Origin: Ignavibacteriota bacterium
GTDB taxonomy: Bacteria; Bacteroidota; Ignavibacteria; UBA10030
Assembly (NCBI GenBank): GCA_003142475.1
Contig: PLMK01000020.1
Location: forward strand, 1 to 59,239
DNA length: 59,239 nt
Reading direction: 5' to 3'
Both the position numbers and the translations under genes were made by a program. Below, in pieces: positions 36,610 through 45,106 of the stretch (its first letter is position 1; the number at the start of each line of letters is the position of its first letter). The notes beneath the pieces are model-generated. The model searched no databases. It was not told where the DNA came from and saw nothing but the letters and a program-made list of their open reading frames with translations.

Positions 36610-37508
36610 TGAAAATAGGTTTATATCCTGGATGTTCATTAGAAGGCTCTTCCCGTGAATATGCCGAGTCTCTTCGTGCCATTGCTCCGCATCTTGGTTT
36701 GGAATTGGAAGAGATAGAAGGTTGGAATTGCTGCGGTGCAAGTTCAGCTCATCAGCTTGATCATACATTGTCGCTGGCATTACCGGCGCGTATTTTAGCG
36801 CAAGCTGAGAAACAAAAATTTCCTGAGTTGCTGGTTCCATGTGCGGCTTGCTACAATCGACTTGCTTCCACAAAAAAAGATCTAGCTAATGATGCGTCAA
36901 CGCGCGACAAAGTTACGGATCTAATAAACATGCCTTACACTGGCGTTACGTCAGTACAGAATATTTTAGAAGTACTAAATCTTGTTCTTACGCCGGATGT
37001 TCAAAAAAAAATACCCGCGGCATTCCCTCATAAAGTAGTTTGTTATTACGGATGTTTGCTTGTGCGTCCTGCGAGTGTTGTTCATGCGGAGAAAATGGAA
37101 GACCCGATGCAAATGGATGATTTAATGAAACGCATTGGCGCAACACCTTTAGATTGGGGAATGAAAACAGAATGCTGCGGTGCAAGTTTGTCCATTACTC
37201 GCACCGATATCGTTGGAAAATTATGCGGCAATATATTGGAAGATGCAACAATGCGCGGCGCGGAAGCAATTATTGTTGCATGCCCTATGTGCCATTCAAA
37301 TCTTGATATGCGCCGGAAAGAAATTGAACGCGTTACAGGAAAGAAGTTTTCTATCCCCATCGTTTATATTACACAAGCGATTGGAATGGCGCTTGGTTTA
37401 GATGCAAAGAGTTTGGGTTTGCATCGGCATTTTGTAGAAGTCTCAGTTCACGGAAAAAACAAAGTTCAGCAAAACGTATCGTCGCCTTCAATGGCAGCGG
37501 TATCATAA
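36609..37508 (+). CDS. hdrB: Heterodisulfide reductase subunit B
   Basis: The catalytic subunit for disulfide reduction, 299 aa. Both CCG motifs that hold non-cubane [4Fe-4S] clusters are complete: C9, C41, C42, C78, C81 and C149, C189, C190, C225, C228. It starts at a GTG that shares its first base with the TAG of hdrC, so translation is coupled. The C-terminal tail (about 30 residues) is variable. Outside methanogens the physiological disulfide acceptor is not settled, so the substrate is open here. Confidence 0.93.
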   Translation: MKIGLYPGCSLEGSSREYAESLRAIAPHLGLELEEIEGWNCCGASSAHQLDHTLSLALPARILAQAEKQKFPELLVPCAACYNRLASTKKDLANDASTRDKVTDLINMPYTGVTSVQNILEVLNLVLTPDVQKKIPAAFPHKVVCYYGCLLVRPASVVHAEKMEDPMQMDDLMKRIGATPLDWGMKTECCGASLSITRTDIVGKLCGNILEDATMRGAEAIIVACPMCHSNLDMRRKEIERVTGKKFSIPIVYITQAIGMALGLDAKSLGLHRHFVEVSVHGKNKVQQNVSSPSMAAVS

Positions 37509-37524
37509 TAAATAGAGTTTATCG

Positions 37525-39522
37525 ATGTCACGTATCGGAGTATTTATCTGTCATTGCGGTGAAAACATCAGCGCAACGGTGGATTGTGAAAAAGTAGCGA
37601 AGACGCTCGCGTCTATGCCGGGAGTAGCGCACAGTGTTGATTATAAATATATGTGCTCCGACCCGGGGCAAAGTCTTATTCGTAGCGCAATCAAAGAAAA
37701 AAAACTTACAGGTGTTGTAGTCGCTGCGTGTTCTCCTCGTATGCACGAACCTACATTCCGCAAAGCTTGCGCGGAAGCAAGATTAAATCCGTTCTTGTGC
37801 GAAATGGCAAATCTTCGTGAACATTGCTCATGGGTTCATGCCAAGGGCGATGCAACGACAGATAAAGCTATCGATCTGGTTTCGATGTTGGTTGAAAAAG
37901 TGAAACGGAATAAACCGCTGTTTCCGATTAAAGTTCCTGTCACAAAAACTGCATTGGTCATTGGCGGCGGCATTGCAGGCATTCAAGCCGCGCTTGATAT
38001 TGCAAACGCTGGACAGAAAGTAGTTTTAGTAGAACGCGAACCGTCTATCGGCGGGCATATGTCGCAGCTTTCGGAAACATTCCCTACGCTTGATTGCTCG
38101 CAATGTATATTAACGCCGCGCATGGTAGAAGTTGCACAGAATCCAAATATCACTCTCTACACTTACGCAGAAGTAGAAAGTCTTTCAGGATTTATCGGGA
38201 ACTTTACGGCACGCATTCGAAAAAAAGCAAAGAGTGTTGATGAAAAACTTTGCACCGGCTGCGGTGAATGTGCAACGGCATGTCCTATCAAAAAAATTCC
38301 AAGTGAATTCAATACTGGACTCGGCATGCGCGGGGCAATTTATGTTCCATTCCCGCAGGCTGTTCCGAACAAACCAGTCATTGACCGCTCGCGCTGTACA
38401 TATTTTAAATCCGGAAAATGCAAATTTTGTGCATCAAAATGTCCTGCGCAAGCAATTCGTTTCGATCAACAAGATGAAATTATTGAAATACCGATTGGTT
38501 CTGTTGTTGTTACGACTGGTTTCAATATTAAGGAAACATCATTCTTTCCTGAATATGGTTATGGAAAGTATAAAGATGTTGTTACTGGATTGCAATTTGA
38601 ACGATTGCTTTCTGCATCGGGGCCGACACTTGGTGAAGTTAAACGCCCGTCCGATGGAACAGTGCCTAAAAAAATTGTTTTTGTTGCATGTACAGGCTCG
38701 CGCGATCCAGCGAAAGGCATAGAGTATTGTTCCAAAATTTGCTGCATGTACACGGCAAAGCATGCAATGCTATACAAACACAAGGTGCATGACGGCGATG
38801 CTTATGTGTTTTACATGGATATACGTGCGGCAGGAAAAGGATACGATGAGTTTTTTCGCCGGGCGATTGAAGAAGACCATGTGAATTATATTCGCGGGCG
38901 TATTTCGCGTATATATGAGCGTAATGGAAAATTGATCGTGCGCGGGGCAGATACTTTACTTGGTGCCCAGCAGGTAGAAATTGAAGCCGATATGGTAGTA
39001 CTTGCCACTGCCGCCGTAGCAAATGACGGAGCAGAATCCCTGGCGCAAAAATTACATGTCAGTTACGATGCACATCATTTCTTTGCTGAAGCTCATCCGA
39101 AATTACGCCCGGTGGAAACAAACACAGCAGGAATTTTCCTCGCAGGGGCATGTCAATCACCAAAAGATATTCCCGAAACCGTCAGTCAGGCATCTGCTGC
39201 GGCAAGTAAAGTAATCGGATTATTTTCTAATGCAGAATTGACGCGGGAACCGATAATTGCAGTTGTGAATCGTACTGCGCCGCCTTTGTTTTCAACTTGT
39301 GTAGGCTGCTTTATGTGCCAGTCTGCCTGTCCGTATCACGCAATTGAACAAGAAGAAATAAAAACGCGCGAAGGCAAATTGATTAAGATGGTCGCCAAAG
39401 TCAACCCAGGATTGTGTCAGGGGTGCGGGACTTGTGTAGCTTTTTGCAGATCAAAATCAATCGATCTACAGGGTTACAGCAATGAGCAAGTTTATGCTGA
39501 AGTGATGGAATTGTTGAGTTAA
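37525..39522 (+). CDS. hdrA: Heterodisulfide reductase subunit A, flavin-bifurcating core
   Basis: A 665-aa FAD and Fe-S protein. The N-terminal domain has cysteines at 9, 11, 44 and 69 region, the FAD loop GGGIAG is at 147-152, and a CSQC pair is at 191-194. Two inserted ferredoxin clusters follow (C243/C246/C249/C253 and C291/C299/C302/C306), and two more at the C-terminus (CVGCFMCQSACP and CQGCGTCVAFC). This is the full architecture of HdrA, the subunit in which flavin-based bifurcation takes place. No fused MvhD or thioredoxin-reductase extra domain is seen; MvhD is the next gene, one base away. Confidence 0.95.
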   Translation: MSRIGVFICHCGENISATVDCEKVAKTLASMPGVAHSVDYKYMCSDPGQSLIRSAIKEKKLTGVVVAACSPRMHEPTFRKACAEARLNPFLCEMANLREHCSWVHAKGDATTDKAIDLVSMLVEKVKRNKPLFPIKVPVTKTALVIGGGIAGIQAALDIANAGQKVVLVEREPSIGGHMSQLSETFPTLDCSQCILTPRMVEVAQNPNITLYTYAEVESLSGFIGNFTARIRKKAKSVDEKLCTGCGECATACPIKKIPSEFNTGLGMRGAIYVPFPQAVPNKPVIDRSRCTYFKSGKCKFCASKCPAQAIRFDQQDEIIEIPIGSVVVTTGFNIKETSFFPEYGYGKYKDVVTGLQFERLLSASGPTLGEVKRPSDGTVPKKIVFVACTGSRDPAKGIEYCSKICCMYTAKHAMLYKHKVHDGDAYVFYMDIRAAGKGYDEFFRRAIEEDHVNYIRGRISRIYERNGKLIVRGADTLLGAQQVEIEADMVVLATAAVANDGAESLAQKLHVSYDAHHFFAEAHPKLRPVETNTAGIFLAGACQSPKDIPETVSQASAAASKVIGLFSNAELTREPIIAVVNRTAPPLFSTCVGCFMCQSACPYHAIEQEEIKTREGKLIKMVAKVNPGLCQGCGTCVAFCRSKSIDLQGYSNEQVYAEVMELLS

Positions 39523-39523
39523 T

Positions 39524-39961
39524 ATGGAAAATAATTTTGAACCAAAAATAGTAGCCTTTGTATGCAACTGGTGCACGTATGCTGGTGCAGACTTGACGGG
39601 GACAAGCAGAATCAAATATGCGACAAACGTGCGCATCATCAGATTTCCATGTACCGGGCGCATAGATTACAATTTACTGCTTAAAGCGTTTGCCCAAGGT
39701 GCCGACGGTGTGATTGTTTCCGGTTGTCATCCTAATGACTGTCATTACACTTCTGGAAATTTCCATGCACGCCGACGCTGGATAGTATTTAAACAAATGA
39801 TGGAGTATATGGGAATAGACATGCGCCGTGTAAAATTTTCCTGGGTATCAGCGGCCGAAGGAGCAAAGTGGGCGGATATAGTAAACACGACTGTAAATGA
39901 AATCCGTGAACTCGGTCCCTCACAGGAATATTTAGAAATGTCCCGGCAAGGAGTTGCTTAA
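39524..39961 (+). CDS. MvhD/FlxD-type iron-sulfur subunit
   Basis: A 145-aa protein of the MvhD family, a small [2Fe-2S] protein that links an electron-input module to HdrA. Conserved cysteines C14, C17, C43, C68 and C73 lie in VCNWCTYAGAD, FPCTGRID and SGCHPNDCHY. It begins one base after the hdrA stop. In hydrogenase-linked systems the partner is MvhAG, but here the following genes are Flx-like, so FlxD is the better name. Confidence 0.92.
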   Translation: MENNFEPKIVAFVCNWCTYAGADLTGTSRIKYATNVRIIRFPCTGRIDYNLLLKAFAQGADGVIVSGCHPNDCHYTSGNFHARRRWIVFKQMMEYMGIDMRRVKFSWVSAAEGAKWADIVNTTVNEIRELGPSQEYLEMSRQGVA

Positions 39962-40019
39962 GAATATTATTATAATGGCAGAACAACATTCTGTCAAAGT
40001 TTTTATTTGAGAGAAAAGA

Positions 40020-40820
40020 ATGCAAGCGTTACATCAAAAAGCTAAAGAGCTGTTAGAATCTGGAAAAGTTCAGGTAATCATTGGATATGGCGATGGCAGC
40101 GGTGATCGTGTCCGTCCCGTTTTTATCAGCAAAGCAGAGAGCGCTTCTGATTTAATTTGGGATGATCGGTGCAGGCAAAATTTAGCTGTGTATCTGAACA
40201 AACCTGAAATCAAAAAACTTGGAGTACCGGCTATAGTTGCGACACCGGTTGTTGTGAAAACCATTATTCAATTGATTTCTGAGAATCAGTTGAAGAGCAG
40301 TAATATTGTTGTGCTGGTTGTAGATAATGATGTTGTTTCTGAATTAACAGACAATGCTTCACTGGAAGCATATTCTGCAGGTCATCCGGTAGTATTTCCG
40401 CCTTTCGTTGTCAAAGAGATAAAAGACATTGCTGAGATGTCTATACAGCAGCGGAATAAGTATTGGCAGGATGAACTTTCTCGCTGCTTCAAATGCTATG
40501 CATGTCGTGCGGCGTGTCCGTTATGCTATTGTGAGCGGTGCCTCACAGATAACAATCAACCGCAATGGGTCTGTGTAGCTTCACATGCACAAGGAAATTT
40601 TGAGTGGCACATAAATCGTGCAATGCATCTTGCGGGGCGTTGTGTTGAATGTGGTTCATGCACTATCGCATGCCCTGTCGGCATTCCTATCGGTTTGCTT
40701 ACTATAGAAGCATCACGAATAGTAAAACAGGAATTCGGGCAGGAACCGGGATTGCATTGCGACGCAGATTCGGCAATGTCATCGTTCAAAGTTGAAGATA
40801 CGGAAACGTTTATAAAATGA
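40020..40820 (+). CDS. FlxC-like 4Fe-4S dicluster protein
   Basis: A 266-aa iron-sulfur protein. The N-terminal about 150 residues form a Rossmann-like region without a clear cofactor motif. The C-terminal part holds a cysteine-rich array: C156, C159, C162, C166, then C169, C171, C174, and a second 4Fe-4S set C208, C211, C214, C218. It matches the iron-sulfur relay subunit of FlxABCD-type complexes by order and size. Its stop overlaps the next ATG (ATGA). Confidence 0.8.
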   Translation: MQALHQKAKELLESGKVQVIIGYGDGSGDRVRPVFISKAESASDLIWDDRCRQNLAVYLNKPEIKKLGVPAIVATPVVVKTIIQLISENQLKSSNIVVLVVDNDVVSELTDNASLEAYSAGHPVVFPPFVVKEIKDIAEMSIQQRNKYWQDELSRCFKCYACRAACPLCYCERCLTDNNQPQWVCVASHAQGNFEWHINRAMHLAGRCVECGSCTIACPVGIPIGLLTIEASRIVKQEFGQEPGLHCDADSAMSSFKVEDTETFIK

Positions 40821-41845
40821 GCATGCAACAAAGAGTCATACAACATGAAAATTTATTAAAGTTTCTTGGCGAAATCATTTCGTCCGGTAAACAGCTTTAT
40901 GCTCCACAAAAGAAGGCAGAAAAAACATATTTTCTACCTGCAAGCGATGTGCATTCTATTGTATTCGATTATATTCAGACGGCCGAATCACCGAAAGAAT
41001 TATTGTTTCCTAAAACGGAAAGAATGCTTTCGTACGAACAAGTAGATGGCAAATTAAAGATGATCGACCATGCAGAAGGCGAAATATTTCCAGAAAGAGT
41101 ATTGTTTGGTTCACATCCCTGCGATGCGGTTGCATTAAAGACACTTACGGATTTTTTTCGCCATGATGTTCCTGATGCTTTCACTCAAAAACGTCAAGAT
41201 TCCTTGACTGTGATCAGCGTAAGTTGCATCAAAGCGGACGATAATTGCTTTTGCACTTCTGTCGGGACTTCGCCCGGCGATACAGAGGGCAGCGATATAT
41301 TGCTGACACCTATAGGGAATGCAAAATATTATGTCGAAGTGATGACAGAAAAAGGACAGTCATTATTTGCAGCGCATGAAAAATATTTTGAAAATAGTGA
41401 TATAATATCCAAAGATAAATATCTAACAAAAATGAGCGAAGTATTTTCTTCTAGTGAAGTTACTGCACGTCTATCGAAAGCATTCGATCATCCAATATGG
41501 AGCGATGCATCGTTGAGATGTTTAGGATGCGGCGCTTGTGCTTATGTCTGTCCGGTTTGTTCCTGTTTTGATATTCAGGATGAGGGAACAGACAAGAAGG
41601 GTGATCGACTACGGTGCTGGGATTCGTGTGGTTTTTCATTATTTACACTGCACACATCTGGGCACAATCCTCGCAAGAATCAAAGCGACCGCTGGCGGCA
41701 ACGTGTCATGCATAAGTTTTCGTATATGCCTGAGCGATACGAACTGCTTGGCTGCGTCGGCTGCGGCAGATGTTCCCGCGCTTGTCCAGCAGATATGAAT
41801 ATCAAAGAACAGCTAAAAGAAATCACAGAAAAAATAGAAGGTTGA
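40817..41845 (+). CDS. FlxB-like 4Fe-4S subunit (AsrA / hydrogenase beta-like)
   Basis: A 342-aa protein of the anaerobic sulfite reductase A / sulfhydrogenase beta family. The N-terminal half has HPCDAVALKTL and the CFCTSVG segment (cysteines 137, 144, 146), and two 4Fe-4S clusters follow: C235/C238/C241/C245 and C313/C316/C319/C323. It relays electrons between the flavin subunit and the Hdr part. It overlaps the previous gene by four bases. AsrC or a hydrogenase large subunit is absent, which favours the Flx assignment. Confidence 0.85.
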   Translation: MSMQQRVIQHENLLKFLGEIISSGKQLYAPQKKAEKTYFLPASDVHSIVFDYIQTAESPKELLFPKTERMLSYEQVDGKLKMIDHAEGEIFPERVLFGSHPCDAVALKTLTDFFRHDVPDAFTQKRQDSLTVISVSCIKADDNCFCTSVGTSPGDTEGSDILLTPIGNAKYYVEVMTEKGQSLFAAHEKYFENSDIISKDKYLTKMSEVFSSSEVTARLSKAFDHPIWSDASLRCLGCGACAYVCPVCSCFDIQDEGTDKKGDRLRCWDSCGFSLFTLHTSGHNPRKNQSDRWRQRVMHKFSYMPERYELLGCVGCGRCSRACPADMNIKEQLKEITEKIEG

Positions 41846-41861
41846 AGACCGCCGGAAATTT

Positions 41862-42701
41862 ATGAGTTCGAGTAATATATATAAACCGTATCTAATGCAA
41901 ATAGAGAAAGTCATCGACGAAGCTCCCGGCGTGAAAACTTTTCGGCTTAGGTTTACTAACGATGCCGATAAAGAACAATTTAATTTTACGACCGGACAGT
42001 TTGGCGAGTACTCGGTTTTCGGTGAAGGAGAATCGACATTCTGTATTGCATCATCACCGACGAGGAAAGATTATATCGAATGCACATTCAGACAAGCCGG
42101 ACGGGTCACTTCAGCGTTGGCTCAGAAAGAAGAAGGTGATGTGATCGGTTTCCGCGGACCATATGGAAATATCTTTCCGTTGGAAGAATGGTATGGAAAG
42201 AATCTCTTGTTTATCGCTGGTGGTATTGCACTTCCGCCTCTTCGTAGTGTGATTTGGAATGTGCTTGATCTACGTGATAAATTTAACGATGTGACTATCT
42301 TATATGGTGCTCGTTCTGTTGCAGATCTTGTGTACAAACAAGAATTGGACGAATGGGGAAAGCGTTCAGATGTAAAACTTGTTACTACTGTCGATCCGGG
42401 CGGAGAAACGCCAGACTGGAAAGGCAAAGTTGGTTTCGTGCCTTCAGTGCTTGATTGGATGGAACCGTCAAGCGAAAATACAATTGCGATAGTCTGCGGT
42501 CCACCTGTGATGATCAAATTTACGTTTCCAGAGCTGCTGAAACTCGGTTTTACACCAGATACTATTTTCACAACGCTCGAAAACAGAATGAAGTGCGGTG
42601 TGGGTAAGTGTGGTCGTTGCAATGTTGGCAAAGTTTATGTTTGCAAAGACGGTCCGGTGTTTACGTACAAGCAGCTTCAGGAATTACCGGCGGAGTATTA
42701 G
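41862..42701 (+). CDS. FlxA-like NAD(P)H-FAD oxidoreductase subunit
   Basis: A 279-aa ferredoxin-NADP reductase-fold protein of the AsrB / sulfhydrogenase gamma type. The FAD-binding domain is followed by the nucleotide domain with LLFIAGGIALPPLRS, VTILYGARS and VCGPPVMI. A C-terminal [2Fe-2S] site carries C245, C250, C253, C261 (KCGVGKCGRCNVG). It would take electrons from NADH or NADPH and feed them to the Fe-S chain. It is last in the operon and is closed by a strong terminator. Confidence 0.9.
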   Translation: MSSSNIYKPYLMQIEKVIDEAPGVKTFRLRFTNDADKEQFNFTTGQFGEYSVFGEGESTFCIASSPTRKDYIECTFRQAGRVTSALAQKEEGDVIGFRGPYGNIFPLEEWYGKNLLFIAGGIALPPLRSVIWNVLDLRDKFNDVTILYGARSVADLVYKQELDEWGKRSDVKLVTTVDPGGETPDWKGKVGFVPSVLDWMEPSSENTIAIVCGPPVMIKFTFPELLKLGFTPDTIFTTLENRMKCGVGKCGRCNVGKVYVCKDGPVFTYKQLQELPAEY

Positions 42702-42729
42702 AAATAAATTTCAAGGCAATGTGTACACG

Positions 42730-42752
42730 GGCGATCTTTGATCGCCTTTTTT
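42730..42752 (+). terminator. Terminator of the hdr-flx operon
   Basis: GGCGATC-TTT-GATCGCC forms a perfect 7-bp stem with a 3-base loop and is followed by TTTTTT. It lies 28 bases after the FlxA-like gene. Confidence 0.9.
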
Positions 42753-42774
42753 ATAAAAACAATTATACCTGCTT

Positions 42775-43359
42775 ATGAAAATAATTGAAGTGCCTGAATA
42801 TATCAAAGGGTTAATATTTGATTGCGATGGAACGTTGGTAGATTCAATGCCTCTGCATATGAAAGCATGGGAACATGCAATCACGCAAGCAGGCGGAGTA
42901 TGGAATTATGATTTTATATTTTCTAAGAAAGGGATGCAAGGCAAAGACATTCTTGCATTATATAATAAATCTTTTGGATTTGATCTGGATGTGGAATATA
43001 CGGCACGCGTAAAACAAGAATATTTCCACAAGCATTGCGCGGAGATGAAGCCGATAGATACTGTCGTGGACATTGTGCACCAATACGCATCACGGCTTCC
43101 CATGGCGATTGCTTCCGGTGGTTCGCGAGAAAATGTATTGCTCTCTTTAAAATTGATTGGGATCGAAGAATACTTTGCTACTATTATTACGGCTGACGAT
43201 AAAGATGTTCAGCCGAAACCATCGCCGGAAATATTTTTAGAAGCCGCAAAACGAATTAATGTTGATCCGAAGTTATGCCAAGTTTTTGAAGATGGAGATA
43301 TTGGGTTGGAAGCGGCACGCAATGCAGGCATGTTAGGAACTGATATCCGTGAGCTGTAA
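42775..43359 (+). CDS. HAD-family phosphatase, beta-phosphoglucomutase-like
   Basis: A 194-aa HAD hydrolase of subfamily IA. Motif I is GLIFDCDGTLVDSMP near residues 12-26, motif II is the serine in AIASGGSREN, and motif III-IV spans PKPSPEIFLEA and FEDGDIGLEAARNAG. The cap is small and helical. The class includes sugar-phosphate phosphatases and mutases; the YqaB-like form is plausible. It begins 22 bases after the operon terminator, so it has its own promoter. Confidence 0.9.
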   Translation: MKIIEVPEYIKGLIFDCDGTLVDSMPLHMKAWEHAITQAGGVWNYDFIFSKKGMQGKDILALYNKSFGFDLDVEYTARVKQEYFHKHCAEMKPIDTVVDIVHQYASRLPMAIASGGSRENVLLSLKLIGIEEYFATIITADDKDVQPKPSPEIFLEAAKRINVDPKLCQVFEDGDIGLEAARNAGMLGTDIREL

Positions 43360-43566
43360 GAACAACGTTACGTACTAAATTATTACCGGATCGAACATAA
43401 CCATAGTCTACATTTCTATTCTCTTATGAGCGGCGAACTTTGTACTCACTTAACTTTTAATTTGTAACTGAATTGTTGCATATGTTCAGCATCCGCCTTG
43501 AATTTTCTTTTCCTTCTTCGCTTCTTTTAACTCCTTGTAATTCTTAAAGTGAGATCGTCTTTATAT

Positions 43567-43597
43567 AAAAATCGGCAGCCCGAACAAGCGCTGCCGA
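43567..43597 (-). terminator. Terminator of the secreted hypothetical gene
   Basis: TCGGCAGC and GCTGCCGA form an 8-bp stem with a 10-base loop. On the minus strand the stem is followed by TTTTT. It lies 30 bases after the 169-aa gene. Confidence 0.8.
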
Positions 43598-43627
43598 AGA
43601 ATAAACAAGAACGTTGAATAGTTTAAG

Positions 43628-44137
43628 CTACCATTTTCCATTTTTGATAATAATCGCTGCGATCTTTTTGAGCTGTTCCTGCGTAAGAATCGGTTTCATA
43701 CCTTGTGCAACATCGATTGAGGTCGAGATTGTTATCCAGTGCGTTCCCTGTCGCACAGAAAGAATAAATGGGTCCATCTTGGGTGGACCGTCGTACGCTT
43801 CGTCACCGATTTCCTTCACCGGACCGTTAAACGCACTCTTGAACGAACTCGATGCTTTGGTTTTCGCAAACTCTTTCAGATCGACAGTTTCAAATACGAC
43901 ACTCAAGATCCTTTTTCCGTCCGGCTTAACAAAATTCAGATCACCAATCATTCGTTTGCTTGGATCTTTTGGAACCATCTTGAGACCCTGGATTCCTGTT
44001 ACTTTTACCACATCGGCAATAGACAACAATTTATCATTCGGTGGATCTGCGGCAAACACATGGACACCAGAAATGCTTGTGATAAATATTGCCAGCAACC
44101 ATGCCACGGCGAAATTGATGAATGTAGGTCTCTTCAT
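43628..44137 (-). CDS. Secreted hypothetical protein (169 aa)
   Basis: No family recognised. The signal peptide MKRPTFINFAVAWLLAIFIT continues to HVFA and is followed by a mature part starting ADPPNDKLLSIADV. That part contains a helix-strand region, a segment GDEAYDGPPKMDPFILSVRQ and a strand HWITIST, a pattern that recalls small periplasmic proteins with a DUF3558-like fold, but the link is weak. It is flanked by its own terminator, and nothing nearby suggests a pathway. Confidence 0.7.
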   Translation of the reverse strand: MKRPTFINFAVAWLLAIFITSISGVHVFAADPPNDKLLSIADVVKVTGIQGLKMVPKDPSKRMIGDLNFVKPDGKRILSVVFETVDLKEFAKTKASSSFKSAFNGPVKEIGDEAYDGPPKMDPFILSVRQGTHWITISTSIDVAQGMKPILTQEQLKKIAAIIIKNGKW

Positions 44138-44384
44138 AACGCCTCTCTTAATTAATGAATTTTTTTAGTGATGGTATAAGAAAATTATAATCTTGAACTA
44201 TCATAGACAAATAAAATCTATCATTAATGCAATGCAAAAACAATCGAATTCTTAGGAATATCTATTGATATGTAAAAAGGGCAATAACTTTCGTCCAACC
44301 TTGGACGGGATTATCTCTTACCGCTGGCCGTTCGTTTGTCTGTTTGACTGTCTTCACATTAAAAATTATATTGAAAAAGATGTT

Positions 44385-44456
<72 letters not shown>

Positions 44457-44546
44457 CACCGAGCATGGTAGTCCTTGCATTAAAAGTGATGTAGTAATCA
44501 CTAGTCCGAAATCCATACATTCATCAACAAACCAAAAGGAGAAATT

Positions 44547-44945
44547 ATGAAAAAAGTTCTTATTGGCGCTGTTGTTGTATTTGTGATTTTAGAAGTGCTG
44601 GATTTTCTTATCCATGGTGTTATCCTTGCCCCTGCCTATGCAGCCACAAAAGACATCTGGCGTTCCGATATGATGGATAAGATGTGGATCATGTATATTG
44701 TAACAATTGTGGTTTCATTTTTCTTCGCATTGATCTTTTCAAAGGGGTATGAAGGAAAAGGGGTCATAGAAGGCGTTCGTTATGGCCTCTATGTCGGAGT
44801 GATGATAGGCATTGGTATGGCCTACGGCACATATGCAATGATTGCCATTCCATATTCGCTTGCAGTGCAATGGTTTATCTTTGCGGTGTTCGAATACACC
44901 ATTGCCGGCGTCGGACTGTCGCTGGTGTATGGGAAGAGAAAATAA
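44547..44945 (+). CDS. Small four-helix membrane protein
   Basis: A 132-aa integral membrane protein with four predicted helices (about residues 3-25, 46-66, 78-96 and 104-126) and a basic C-terminus (GKRK). AAAGGAG precedes the ATG. I recognise no named family; it has the look of DUF1761-like or similar small membrane proteins. A conserved-looking FSKGYEGKG loop links helices 2 and 3. It is a monocistron with its own terminator. Confidence 0.75.
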   Translation: MKKVLIGAVVVFVILEVLDFLIHGVILAPAYAATKDIWRSDMMDKMWIMYIVTIVVSFFFALIFSKGYEGKGVIEGVRYGLYVGVMIGIGMAYGTYAMIAIPYSLAVQWFIFAVFEYTIAGVGLSLVYGKRK

Positions 44946-44991
44946 ACACAAGTTTAACTTGAAATACTCATATCAATAAACGTACAACTCT

Positions 44992-45017
44992 TGCCTGGTT
45001 TTCCTCCGGGCATTTTT
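44992..45017 (+). terminator. Terminator after the small membrane protein
   Basis: TGCCTGG and CCGGGCA form a 7-bp stem with one G-U pair and a 7-base loop, followed by TTTTT. Confidence 0.75.
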
Positions 45018-45106
45018 ATATACATACAAGTAACCTTCTGCATTGAATAAACGTAATACTGAAAAGAAATTATTCCCATGGCCACAAACGGTAGGTTCGA
45101 ATAGCT

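Noticed and set aside
43490-43560. Basic C-terminal-looking peptide on the minus strand between the HAD gene and the secreted gene
   Set aside because: It has no start codon and no family likeness, and it lies downstream of a terminator; too short to support.
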